64,000 nucleotides of DNA from Billgrantia ethanolica (GTDB taxonomy: Bacteria > Pseudomonadota > Gammaproteobacteria > Pseudomonadales > Halomonadaceae), in the NCBI RefSeq assembly GCF_021404305.1, contig NZ_JABFTX010000001.1, forward strand, positions 620,001 through 684,000, in the 5' to 3' direction. Shown in pieces: positions 55,582 to 63,402 of this stretch. A model generated the notes under the pieces. That model was not told the DNA's origin, ran no database searches, and saw only the letters and a list, made by a program, of their open reading frames with translations. The translations under genes and the position numbers were made by a program. Every line of letters begins with the position of its first letter. Position 1 is the stretch's first letter.

Positions 55582-56119
55582 GACCTCGCCACTTGTCGAG
55601 ACGCGGGCTTCCGTGGCGTGGCGCGGATCGGTGGTCATCCTCGCGTGGAGCGATGAGAGGGTGCTCATTGACCCCGGAAGGGTCGAACTTGACCTGGCCG
55701 GGGTCGGTGGTGCCTTGTACCTGACGGCGAATATCGGAGACGTCTTCCACGCTGACCAACTGCTCCTGGTTGTTGAATACTTGCCGCTGAGGGGTTAGTC
55801 GGCCTTCGTAAGTCCAGCAGCGCTGCGGTACCTGCGCCACGTACCAGCGGCGCCCCTGCCAGTGGGCATGGCCCTGCTCATCCAACTGCAGGGCTTCCAG
55901 CGGAACCAGGGCGGCAAACAGCCTGGCGTTGAGCACCAGGCCGCCGCCCGCCATGCTGACGGCTCCCTGGTAGCGGCCGGCATGGAGATCTTCGATGACA
56001 CTGCTGCGCTTGGCTTGGGGCTCGACGCTACCCTGTCCGCAGAGATGCAGCAGGTTGTCATCGATCTGCTTGATGACCCAGACCGGAATCGGTTGCTTTC
56101 CGGTCAGCCATTTGAGCAT
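55571..56119 (-). CDS. Unknown conserved-looking protein, overlapping the MFS gene
   Basis: I do not recognise this 182-residue protein. It begins MLKWLTGKQPIPVWVIKQID, has a central region GRYQGAVSMAGGGLVLNARL with a beta-rich pattern (AHWQGRRWYVAQVPQRCWTY), and ends in a charged tail rich in Asp, Arg and His. No signal peptide or membrane segment is seen. It overlaps the MFS transporter start by 11 nt, a sign of translational coupling, so it may help the transporter. Codon use matches its neighbours and the frame is open, which supports a real gene. Confidence 0.65.
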   Translation of the reverse strand: MLKWLTGKQPIPVWVIKQIDDNLLHLCGQGSVEPQAKRSSVIEDLHAGRYQGAVSMAGGGLVLNARLFAALVPLEALQLDEQGHAHWQGRRWYVAQVPQRCWTYEGRLTPQRQVFNNQEQLVSVEDVSDIRRQVQGTTDPGQVKFDPSGVNEHPLIAPREDDHRSAPRHGSPRLDKWRGHDD

Positions 56120-56237
56120 GCGCGCGTCTCCTAGTTACGCCGGACTGTGTTACGCCAGATCGTGTTACGCCAGCCCGTCGACTGTTCTGTAGGGCGTATA
56201 CAATCCCACAATCGCCGCCTTCGACCAAGCCTGGCCG

Positions 56238-57557
56238 TCAGGCGCGCCGCGTGCGCTGGCCGCGGCTGCGCCGACGGCGCGGTGCCTGTGCGTCGCCGTT
56301 GGCGGTGTTACCGCCGCTGCTGCGCTGGCTCGCCTGGCCGCGGTCGCCGCCCTGGCGTGCCTGGCCCGAGCGGCCGTTGCGTTTGCCGCGACCGTTCTCG
56401 ATCGGCTCCGGCTTGGCATTGGGGTCGGGCTCGAAGCCGGGCTCGATACGCTTCTCCAGATCGCGCTTGATCAGACGCTCGATGCCCTTGAGCAGACCGT
56501 GCTCGTCGACGCAGACCAGCGAGATGGCCTGGCCTTCGCTGCCGGCACGGCCGGTACGGCCGATGCGGTGAACGTAATCCTCGGCCACGTTGGGCAGCTC
56601 GAAGTTGACCACGTGGGGCAGTTCGCTGATGTCCAGGCCGCGGGCGGCGATGTCAGTGGCCACCAGCACCTGCAGATCGCCGCTCTTGAACGAGGAGAGC
56701 GCCCGCGTGCGTGCCGACTGGCTCTTGTTGCCATGGATGGCCATGGCCGGGATGTCCTGCTTGGAGAGCTGCTCGGCCAGGCGGTTGGCGCCGTGCTTGG
56801 TGCGGGTGAAGACCAGTACCTGATGCCAGCCGTGCTGGCCGATCAGATGAGCCAGCAGCTCGCGCTTCTTCTCGCGATCGACGCGATAGATCGCCTGATC
56901 GACGGTCTCCGCGGTGGTGTTGCGGCGTGCCACTTCGATACGCGCGGGATTGTCCAGCAGCTTGTCGGCAAGAGCCTGGATCTCGTCAGAGAAGGTCGCC
57001 GAGAACAGCAGGTTCTGACGCTTCGCGGGCAGCATGCGCAGCACTTTCTTGATGTCATGGATGAAGCCCATGTCGAGCATGCGGTCGGCTTCGTCCAGCA
57101 CCAGGATCTCGACGCGGGAGAGATCCACGTGCTTCTGCTGCTGCAGGTCGAGCAGGCGGCCGGGGGTGGCCACCAGCACGTCAAGGCCGGGGCGGATGGC
57201 ATCCACCTGGGGCTGCTGGCCGACCCCGCCGAAGATCACGTGGCTGGTCAGGGTCAGGTGGCGGCCGTAATCGGCCACGCTCTCGCCCACCTGAGCAGCC
57301 AGCTCGCGAGTGGGCGTCAGCACCAGCGCACGCACCTGGCGCTTGCCGGGGCGTGGGCCGTCGGCCAGCCGCTGCAGCATCGGCAGGGTGAAACCGGCGG
57401 TCTTGCCGGTGCCGGTCTGAGCGCTGGCCAGCAGGTCGCCGCCCTTGAGTACGGCGGGAATGGCCTGAAGCTGGATCGGGGTCGGGGTGGTGTAGCCCTG
57501 GGCCTCGACGGCACTCAGCAGTTCGGCACGCAGGCCGAGTTCGGAAAAGAGGGTCAT
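56238..57557 (-). CDS. rhlE: DEAD-box ATP-dependent RNA helicase
   Basis: The 439-residue helicase has all family motifs: the Q-motif region [12 protein letters not shown], motif [12 protein letters not shown], motif Ia [11 protein letters not shown], motif [14 protein letters not shown], motif [13 protein letters not shown], and motif [12 protein letters not shown]. The C-terminal tail after residue 370 is rich in Arg, Gly, Gln and Ser, as in RhlE proteins. RhlE acts in ribosome assembly and RNA turnover, often important at low temperature. The start at 57557 (MTLFSELGL) is preferred, as the earlier in-frame Met residues add no homology. It has no operon partner. Confidence 0.93.
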   Translation of the reverse strand: MTLFSELGLRAELLSAVEAQGYTTPTPIQLQAIPAVLKGGDLLASAQTGTGKTAGFTLPMLQRLADGPRPGKRQVRALVLTPTRELAAQVGESVADYGRHLTLTSHVIFGGVGQQPQVDAIRPGLDVLVATPGRLLDLQQQKHVDLSRVEILVLDEADRMLDMGFIHDIKKVLRMLPAKRQNLLFSATFSDEIQALADKLLDNPARIEVARRNTTAETVDQAIYRVDREKKRELLAHLIGQHGWHQVLVFTRTKHGANRLAEQLSKQDIPAMAIHGNKSQSARTRALSSFKSGDLQVLVATDIAARGLDISELPHVVNFELPNVAEDYVHRIGRTGRAGSEGQAISLVCVDEHGLLKGIERLIKRDLEKRIEPGFEPDPNAKPEPIENGRGKRNGRSGQARQGGDRGQASQRSSGGNTANGDAQAPRRRRSRGQRTRRA

Positions 57558-57711
57558 GCGGTCTCCGCAGATACGCCTGTGCCACGCCATGTGCAATCTG
57601 CACATGGCCAGTCCCGGGCCAAGACGTGAGAAATTCGGTTCAGGGGCGCGGCAGGAGGGACCACGAGTCGCCGCGTGCCGGCATTATGCCAGCTTATGGT
57701 TCGCACTGCAG

Positions 57712-58239
57712 CTATTCTGCCCGGCTTTTCCTCATAGCTTCGAGTTCGCGCTTGAGTCGGGCGAGTACGGCAGCGTTCAGTCCTTCGATAGCGTCGAGTG
57801 CATCGGGTTCCCATTGGCAGAGCCGCTCAGGGTCGCTGATGCCGTGCAGGAAAAGCACTTCGGCGCTTGCCGGGCCGATGCCGTCTACCTGGGTGAGCCC
57901 CACGGCATGACGAGCGAGCAGCGCGCGCCGCTGAGTCTCGTCCAGGTGCTGCCAGCCGCCGCGTTGGTGCAGGTCGCAGGCCAGCCGGTCCAAGCCGAGA
58001 CGCAGGCGCTGCACGAGCGGGCCGGTCACCTGGGGATCCAGCTCTGCCAGGGCCGTATCGAGCTCATCGAGACATTCGACGCTCGTCAGCAAGCTGTCGA
58101 CGGCTTGCTGCGGCGAGTCCGCGTCGAGGGTGGTCAGCAGCTCATGCTCCAGCCGCCTGAAGAGGCTGAGCAGCGTCTCGGCAGTTTCGTGCTCGATGGC
58201 GGCGTCCTTGGGTGTCGAGGTATCTGTCTTGGCCGACAT
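57712..58239 (-). CDS. Unknown protein with helix-hairpin-helix-like motif
   Basis: The 175-residue acidic helical protein starts MSAKTDTSTPKDAA. The first two-thirds are predicted mostly helical (LLSLFRRLEHELLTTLDADS). Near residues 120-140 stands VGLTQVDGIGPASAEVLFLHGI, an HhH-like turn (GIGPASAEVL) of the kind used for nonspecific DNA or protein contact, often found in DUF4332-like proteins. The remainder is WEPDALDAIEGLNAAVLARL, a second possible HhH. The role is unknown; a nucleic-acid-binding function is plausible. The ATG at 58239 is preferred over 58269. It lies 154 nt upstream of rhlE on the same strand. Confidence 0.6.
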   Translation of the reverse strand: MSAKTDTSTPKDAAIEHETAETLLSLFRRLEHELLTTLDADSPQQAVDSLLTSVECLDELDTALAELDPQVTGPLVQRLRLGLDRLACDLHQRGGWQHLDETQRRALLARHAVGLTQVDGIGPASAEVLFLHGISDPERLCQWEPDALDAIEGLNAAVLARLKRELEAMRKSRAE

Positions 58240-58320
58240 GGTTCGTCCTTGCAAGCGTTTCGGTTCCAATACCGGGTAACGGCTTTATGAGACTAGGCGA
58301 TAACTACCGCTCCTACACGC

Positions 58321-58908
58321 CTAACGATAGCGCACGACGCCATCGGCGATCTCATTGGCCACCCGGTCCCAGCTCGCGCCAAGAGCGCGCACCAGGGCGG
58401 GGTAGCCGTCGTCTTCTAGCTGCGTCTCGACATGAAAGCGCTCCATGGCCAGCAGGCGGCCGTCCGCTGCCTGCAATTGCCACTGTCCGCTGGCGATGGC
58501 CAGACCGTCATGCCGCCCCTGGAAGCGGTCCACCTCGAGGCGCAGGCGCAGCGCCTCGCTGCGCCCGAGGCTGGCCTCGTCGCGCATGATGCGGGTGTCG
58601 GGCAGATGCTCCGCCAGGCGCGCGCGTAGCCCGCGCTCCAGCTGCCGCCCCAGCGGTTCGGCCCACAGGTGCTGGCGGGCGGCGTTGAGCGTGATGTCGT
58701 CGAGCTGCAGCACGATGCCGTCGACGTCCAGGTAGTGGGCCAGGCGCGGCGGCTGCACGATCAGCAGATGGCCCGCCGCGGGGCTGCCCCCCGAGGGCGC
58801 CGCGGCGCTGTCGGGCAGCATGTAGCGGTTGGCCGGGGTGGTGGGGGTGGCGCAGCCGACGAGCACGAGCAGGCTCGTCAGCAGGGCGAACCGGGACATC
58901 CACTTCAT
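58321..58908 (-). CDS. pqiC: PqiC-like outer-membrane lipoprotein
   Basis: The 195-residue lipoprotein has a signal peptide with lipobox LVGC (residues 16-19). The YMLPD and LDDITLNAARQHLWAEPLGRQ segments resemble the ABC-type transport auxiliary lipoprotein family that includes PqiC. It likely sits in the outer membrane facing the periplasm, docking the PqiB tube to the outer membrane for phospholipid exchange. The start at 58908 (MKWMSRFAL) is used; a GTT-like upstream start adds six residues. It follows pqiB by 57 nt. Confidence 0.9.
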   Translation of the reverse strand: MKWMSRFALLTSLLVLVGCATPTTPANRYMLPDSAAAPSGGSPAAGHLLIVQPPRLAHYLDVDGIVLQLDDITLNAARQHLWAEPLGRQLERGLRARLAEHLPDTRIMRDEASLGRSEALRLRLEVDRFQGRHDGLAIASGQWQLQAADGRLLAMERFHVETQLEDDGYPALVRALGASWDRVANEIADGVVRYR

Positions 58909-58965
58909 GCAGCTCTCCGTTTCCATAGGTTGCGATCAGCATCGTTCACTGGCGTCTGCCTCACC

Positions 58966-60642
58966 TCAGTTGCCCCTTGGCGCTCTCGGCACCGGGTCCA
59001 CGGCGTCGAGGCTGTCGAACAGCAGCGCCCGGGGGTTCTCATTGAGCGTACGTGTCACCGGCTGCAGGTCGCGCATCAGGCGCTCCAGCCGCTCGGCGGT
59101 GGCGGTCAGCTCGCGATAGGCGCTGGAGTCGGGCGACAGTCCTTCGAGGGTTTCACGCAAAGCTTCCAGCGAGGCATTGAGATTGCCCGGCAGGCTGCGC
59201 GTGCCCGGATCGTCGAGCATGCCCTGCAGCGAGCCGGTCAGGCCGCGTATCTCGTCCAGCATGGCTTCGGAGGCGCTCAGGTTGCGCTCGAGACCCACCA
59301 GCAGCGGCTCCACCTCTAGGGCGTTGAGCTTCTCCAGCAGCGCGGTGACCTGCGCCTCGATCTGGGCGAAGCCGGCCGAAGTAGTGGGGAAGACGGTGCG
59401 CTCGCTGAAGGTCTCGGCCAGATACTGCTCCGCCTCGTCGCGGTAGAAGTTGATATCGACGAACATGGCGCCGGTGAGCAGGTTGCCCGATTTGAGCGAG
59501 GCCCGCAGGCCGGTGCCGAACAGGCGCTTGAAGCGTTCGTCCCACTCCTCCAGATCGAGCTGCTGATTCTCGATGCCAAGCCGCTGCGGCTCGATGCGAA
59601 TCAGTACCGGAATGGCAAAGCCGTTGCGCGTGCCCGGCTGCTCGGCGGTGAACTGCCAGGGCACGGCGGCCACGGTGCCGATACGCACGCCGCGGAACTC
59701 CACCGGCGCGCCGCGGGAGAGCCCGCGCACGCTGTCTTCCACCAGCAGCACGTACTCCAGGTAGCGATTGAAGGTGCCCTGGCGGGCGCTCTCTTCGTCG
59801 GCATAAAGGTTGAAGGTGGTGTCGTTCTCCACCGGCCTGCCGCGCGGCAGGTCTTCCGGCACGCCGAAGGTGACGCCGCCGCCCAGCAGAGCCTCGAGGG
59901 ACTCCACGTTGATGCGAATTCCGTCGGCGTCGAGGCGCAGGTCGATACCGCTGGCCGACCAGAAGCGGGTGCTGTCGGTCACCAGGCGGTCATAGGGGCT
60001 CTCGATGAAGATGCGCTGATGCATGCGCCGCATATCGGCATCGAAATCGACCTCCTCCACGCGGCCCACGGTGTAGCCCTGGTAGGTCACCGGATCCCCT
60101 TGGCGCAGCGAGTTGCCGAGCTGGCTGATCAGGTTGATGCGTAGCCCCGGTGCGTCGGCCGAGGCCACGGGCGGCTGGTCGCTGACCTGGAACTCGCGTT
60201 CGCCGGGCTCGCCGCTGCCGGGCTGGAGCTGAATGAAGGCGCCGGAAAGAACGGTGCCCAGGCCGCTGATGCCCTCACGACCGATGCGCGGCTTGACCAC
60301 CCAGAAGCGGCTGCCCTCGGTCAGCATGGCCTCGGTGTTGGGCGCCATGCGCGCCGTGATCACGGTATGCGAGAGGTCCTCGGAGAGCTGCACGCGCTCG
60401 ACCCGGCCCACCTCGACGTTGCGGGTCTTGATCAGCGTGCTGCCGGCCTCGATGCCCTCGGCATTGCTCATGGTCAGGGTGATCAGGGGGCCGCGGCTGC
60501 GGTAGTTGTCATAGACCAGCCACAGCCCGATCAGGATCGCCACGATGGGCACGATCCAGATCGGCGACAGGCGCCGCTGCGGGGTGGCCCTGGCGCGGTG
60601 CATGTCGCGGGGGGCCTCGTTGTCGCGAGGGGTATCGCTCAT
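58966..60642 (-). CDS. pqiB: PqiB MCE-domain protein
   Basis: PqiB has 558 residues, close to its E. coli counterpart. An N-terminal transmembrane helix (IWIVPIVAILIGLWLVYDNY) is followed by three MCE domains (the first near VTLTMSNAEGIEAGSTLIKT; others near DPVTYQGYTVGRVEEVDFD and GAPVEFRGVRIGTVAAVPW) and a long C-terminal alpha-helical coiled coil. The helices form a needle through which lipids may move between inner and outer membranes. The ATG overlaps the pqiA stop by 4 nt (ATGA), so translation is coupled. This is an envelope-lipid transport operon that often responds to stress. Confidence 0.95.
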   Translation of the reverse strand: MSDTPRDNEAPRDMHRARATPQRRLSPIWIVPIVAILIGLWLVYDNYRSRGPLITLTMSNAEGIEAGSTLIKTRNVEVGRVERVQLSEDLSHTVITARMAPNTEAMLTEGSRFWVVKPRIGREGISGLGTVLSGAFIQLQPGSGEPGEREFQVSDQPPVASADAPGLRINLISQLGNSLRQGDPVTYQGYTVGRVEEVDFDADMRRMHQRIFIESPYDRLVTDSTRFWSASGIDLRLDADGIRINVESLEALLGGGVTFGVPEDLPRGRPVENDTTFNLYADEESARQGTFNRYLEYVLLVEDSVRGLSRGAPVEFRGVRIGTVAAVPWQFTAEQPGTRNGFAIPVLIRIEPQRLGIENQQLDLEEWDERFKRLFGTGLRASLKSGNLLTGAMFVDINFYRDEAEQYLAETFSERTVFPTTSAGFAQIEAQVTALLEKLNALEVEPLLVGLERNLSASEAMLDEIRGLTGSLQGMLDDPGTRSLPGNLNASLEALRETLEGLSPDSSAYRELTATAERLERLMRDLQPVTRTLNENPRALLFDSLDAVDPVPRAPRGN

Positions 60643-62033
60643 CCAGGGGTTCCTTGCGTATCGCGGGAGTCGCGCGGCAGCGGCGCGTCCCAGATCAAAC
60701 GGGGGTCGAAGGTCATGGCGGCCAGCATGGTCAGCACCACCACCGAGCCGAAGGCCAGTGCGGCGGGGCCGGGGGTGACCGACATCAGCGAACCGGCACG
60801 GATCAGGGCCACCAGGATGGCCACCACGAAGACGTCGATCATCGACCAGCGGCCGATGAACTCGGTAATGCGATAGAGCCAGGTGCGGCTCGCGGCATTG
60901 AGTTCGTCGCTGCGCTTGACCACCAGGCACAGCCAGGCGAGGGCAACCAGCTTGCCCACGGGGACGATCACGCTGGCCACGAAGATCACCACGGCGATCG
61001 GCCAGGAGCCCATCTGAATCAGCTCCACCACGCCGCCGATGATGGTCGAAGGGCTGCTGTGGCCCAGGCTGGTGGTGGTCATGATCGGATAGACGTTGGC
61101 CGGTATGTACATCAGGGCGGCGGTGGCCAGCAGTGCCCAGGTGCGTTGCAGACTGTGCGGCAGGCGGGCGCGCAGCCCTTCGCCGCAGCGGCGGCAGTGG
61201 CCGCGCCCGTTGCCATCGAGCCGATTGACCAGGCCGCAGGTGGGGCAGCCAGTCAGACCCTGTGCCGCGGCAGTGGTTCCGGTGCGGGCACCCTCGGGGG
61301 CCTGCGGCTCGCCGGCCAGCGAGAACCACATCCAGTCCGAGTCGATGGACTGCATGGTGAACAGCAGCAGCAAGGCAAACACACAGAAGGCCCAGAACGA
61401 GAGACCGAGCTCGATCTGGGCCAGGCCCGCCACCTTGATCAGGCTGACCAGTGCCCCGATGATGAAGACGTCGGCCATCATCCAGGGGTTGAGGTGGGCC
61501 AGAGAGCGGGCAATGGTCCGGCTTGCCGGCAGCGGCTGACCCTGCAGCAAGCCAAGCTGCAGCCAGATCACGCCGAGCAGGTAGAGGCCGGGCAGCACGG
61601 CGATGGTGAGGATCACCGCAATGGCGACCAGCGGCTGATGAAAGCCGATCAGGGTGGTGGCCGTCTGGGTCAGCTCGATGCGATTGCCGAAGCCGCCCAC
61701 GCTGAAGCTGACGAAGGGAAAGGAGATCGCCAGCAGCAGGGCGACCATGGCCGCCAGCGCCAGCGCCATGCTGCGCTGGGCCGGGCGATGGTGACGGGTG
61801 ACTAGCGTATGGCCACAGCGTGGACAGTCCGCCCGCTGGCCCGGGCGCAGCGGTGGCAGGGCCACCAGCCAGTCGCACTCGTGACAGGCGCGCAGACGCC
61901 GGCGCGAGGTACGCACCTCGGGCGGCGCTTGGTCGACCTGAGGCTCGCCGGGAACGGGAAGAAAGCGCAGAGGCTGGTTGAGCACTTGAGCAACGACTCG
62001 ATGGCTGAGAGAAGCGAGGATGCACGCTGTCAT
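60639..62033 (-). CDS. pqiA: PqiA inner-membrane protein with two zinc ribbons
   Basis: PqiA has 464 residues. Two paired zinc-ribbon-like motifs stand before each half: CHECDWLVALPPLRPGQRAD with CPRCGH, and CPTCGLVNRLDGN with CRRCGEG. Eight or so hydrophobic helices in two repeats (SMALALAAMVALLLAISFPF; TWALLATAALMYIPANVYPI) complete the fold. It supplies lipid to or takes lipid from the PqiB needle. The 50-residue Pro/Arg-rich N-terminal extension is longer than in E. coli. The start at 62033 is the first Met. It is divergent from yrbG, 94 nt away. Confidence 0.93.
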   Translation of the reverse strand: MTACILASLSHRVVAQVLNQPLRFLPVPGEPQVDQAPPEVRTSRRRLRACHECDWLVALPPLRPGQRADCPRCGHTLVTRHHRPAQRSMALALAAMVALLLAISFPFVSFSVGGFGNRIELTQTATTLIGFHQPLVAIAVILTIAVLPGLYLLGVIWLQLGLLQGQPLPASRTIARSLAHLNPWMMADVFIIGALVSLIKVAGLAQIELGLSFWAFCVFALLLLFTMQSIDSDWMWFSLAGEPQAPEGARTGTTAAAQGLTGCPTCGLVNRLDGNGRGHCRRCGEGLRARLPHSLQRTWALLATAALMYIPANVYPIMTTTSLGHSSPSTIIGGVVELIQMGSWPIAVVIFVASVIVPVGKLVALAWLCLVVKRSDELNAASRTWLYRITEFIGRWSMIDVFVVAILVALIRAGSLMSVTPGPAALAFGSVVVLTMLAAMTFDPRLIWDAPLPRDSRDTQGTPG

Positions 62034-62091
62034 TCAAATGATGCAGGCCATACGGAAGTGTGACACGTTGACGTCGTGCCTACCATATACA

Positions 62092-62111
62092 AACATTCGA
62101 CCCTGAATGTT
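62092..62111. promoter_or_regulatory. Inverted repeat over the possible yrbG start
   Basis: AACATTC (62092-62098) and GAATGTT (62105-62111) form perfect 7-bp arms with a 6-nt centre. The ATG at 62107 lies in the right arm. It could be an operator for the divergent pqiA and antiporter genes or a small mRNA hairpin hiding that ATG. Confidence 0.45.
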
Positions 62112-62127
62112 CCCCGAGGAGACGAAA

Positions 62128-63108
62128 TTGTTGCTTCCCCTGGTTGCCGTGGCGGCAGGCTTGGTGCTGTTGGTGTGGAGCGCGGAGCGCTTCGTGGATG
62201 GGGCCGCAGCGACATCGCGACGGTTGGGGGTGTCGCCGCTGCTGGTGGGTATGCTGGTGATCGGTTTCGGCACCTCGGCGCCGGAGCTGATGGTGTCGGC
62301 GCTGGCTGCGGGGCAGGGCAACCCCGGGCTGGCGCTGGGTAACGGCTACGGCTCCAACATTGCCAATATCGGCATGATCCTGGGGCTCATGGCTGTCATC
62401 ACGCCGCTGGCGGTGCACTCCAGTGTGATTCGCCGCGAGCTGCCGCTACTGGTCGGCGTCACGCTGCTCTCGGCGCTGCTGATGTGGGGCGGCATGATCG
62501 GGCGGTTCGAAGGCAGCCTGCTGCTGGCGCTGCTGGCTGCCATGATCGGCTTCAGCATCTGGCAGGCCCGGCGTGACGGTAGCGATGCGCTGGCGACCGA
62601 CACCGAGGAGAGTCTGGCGGCGCATCCCATGTCGCTGCGTGCCGGACTGATCTGGACCTTCGTCGGCCTGGCGCTGCTGGTGCTGAGCTCACGGGTGCTG
62701 GTGTGGGGCGCGGTGGAGATCGCCCTGGGCTTCGGTGTCAGCGACCTGATCATCGGCTTGACCATCGTGGCAGTTGGTACCTCGCTGCCGGAGCTGGCTT
62801 CCTCCATCAGCGCGCTGCGACGCGGCGAGCACGACCTGGTGGTGGGCAACGTGGTGGGCTCCAACCTGTTCAACACCCTGGGCGTGGTAGGCCTGGCCGC
62901 GGTGATACGTCCCATCGAGGTGGGCGGGGAGGTACTGCTGCGCGACTGGAGCCTGATGACGGTGATGACGGTACTGATGACGGTATTCGCCATCGGCTGG
63001 AAGGGGCGACCGGGGCGCATCAACCGGCTCGAGGGCGCCATGCTGCTGGCGATGTTCCTCGGCTATACCGCATTCATGGTGCGGCTGGTCGTCCAGGGCG
63101 GCGGCTAG
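62128..63108 (+). CDS. CaCA-family Ca2+/Na+:H+ antiporter, YrbG-like
   Basis: The antiporter has about 326 residues and ten hydrophobic helices in two inverted repeats. The first signature is GFGTSAPELMVSALAAGQGNP near residues 46-66; the second is VAVGTSLPELASSISALRRGE, and the paired GNGYGSNIANIGMIL and GNVVGSNLFNTLGVVG. Conserved Glu, Ser and Asn residues bind the cation. It exchanges Ca2+ for Na+ or H+, useful in a halophile. I choose the TTG at 62128, six bases after GAGGAG, because the ATG at 62107 lacks such a site and lies in an inverted repeat; the protein is otherwise the same. E. coli YrbG begins MLLATALL, matching the TTG choice. Confidence 0.85.
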   Translation: MLLPLVAVAAGLVLLVWSAERFVDGAAATSRRLGVSPLLVGMLVIGFGTSAPELMVSALAAGQGNPGLALGNGYGSNIANIGMILGLMAVITPLAVHSSVIRRELPLLVGVTLLSALLMWGGMIGRFEGSLLLALLAAMIGFSIWQARRDGSDALATDTEESLAAHPMSLRAGLIWTFVGLALLVLSSRVLVWGAVEIALGFGVSDLIIGLTIVAVGTSLPELASSISALRRGEHDLVVGNVVGSNLFNTLGVVGLAAVIRPIEVGGEVLLRDWSLMTVMTVLMTVFAIGWKGRPGRINRLEGAMLLAMFLGYTAFMVRLVVQGGG

Positions 63109-63402
63109 CCCCACGGCAGGATGCGACAACCGGACACAGATGAAGGTACATCTGCATCGGGTAATCTTTACGGCACAAGCACAAGACGTAGCGGAATGCA
63201 TTGACCTGGAACAGCATTGTGTCGTGTAGGCTTTTGTAACCGAGTAAGCCTCACCGCACTCCCTGTTCTAGGCTCTAGCTGTGTGTCGAGGTGGAATGCG
63301 TCACGCCTTGTCCAGGAGGGACATGGCCGAAGCCCAACAACGCACTCCCCGTGCCTTCGCATGCCTCGAGACGTTGACTCTTCTGCAGCCAAGAGGTACG
63401 TC
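63109..63402 (+). promoter_or_regulatory. Upstream region of cydA
   Basis: These 294 bases precede the oxidase operon and probably hold its promoter. I found no clear Anr/FNR box (TTGAT-N4-ATCAA). A strong AGGAGGG before an ATG at 63323 starts a frame that overlaps cydA out of frame to 63622; its codons look like a shadow frame, yet the ribosome site is better than that of cydA. Confidence 0.4.

Noticed and set aside
58966..62037. Single frame of over 1000 codons suggesting a PqiA-PqiB fusion
   Set aside because: The upstream two fifths are an out-of-frame reading of pqiA, which is encoded in another frame and overlaps pqiB by 4 nt.
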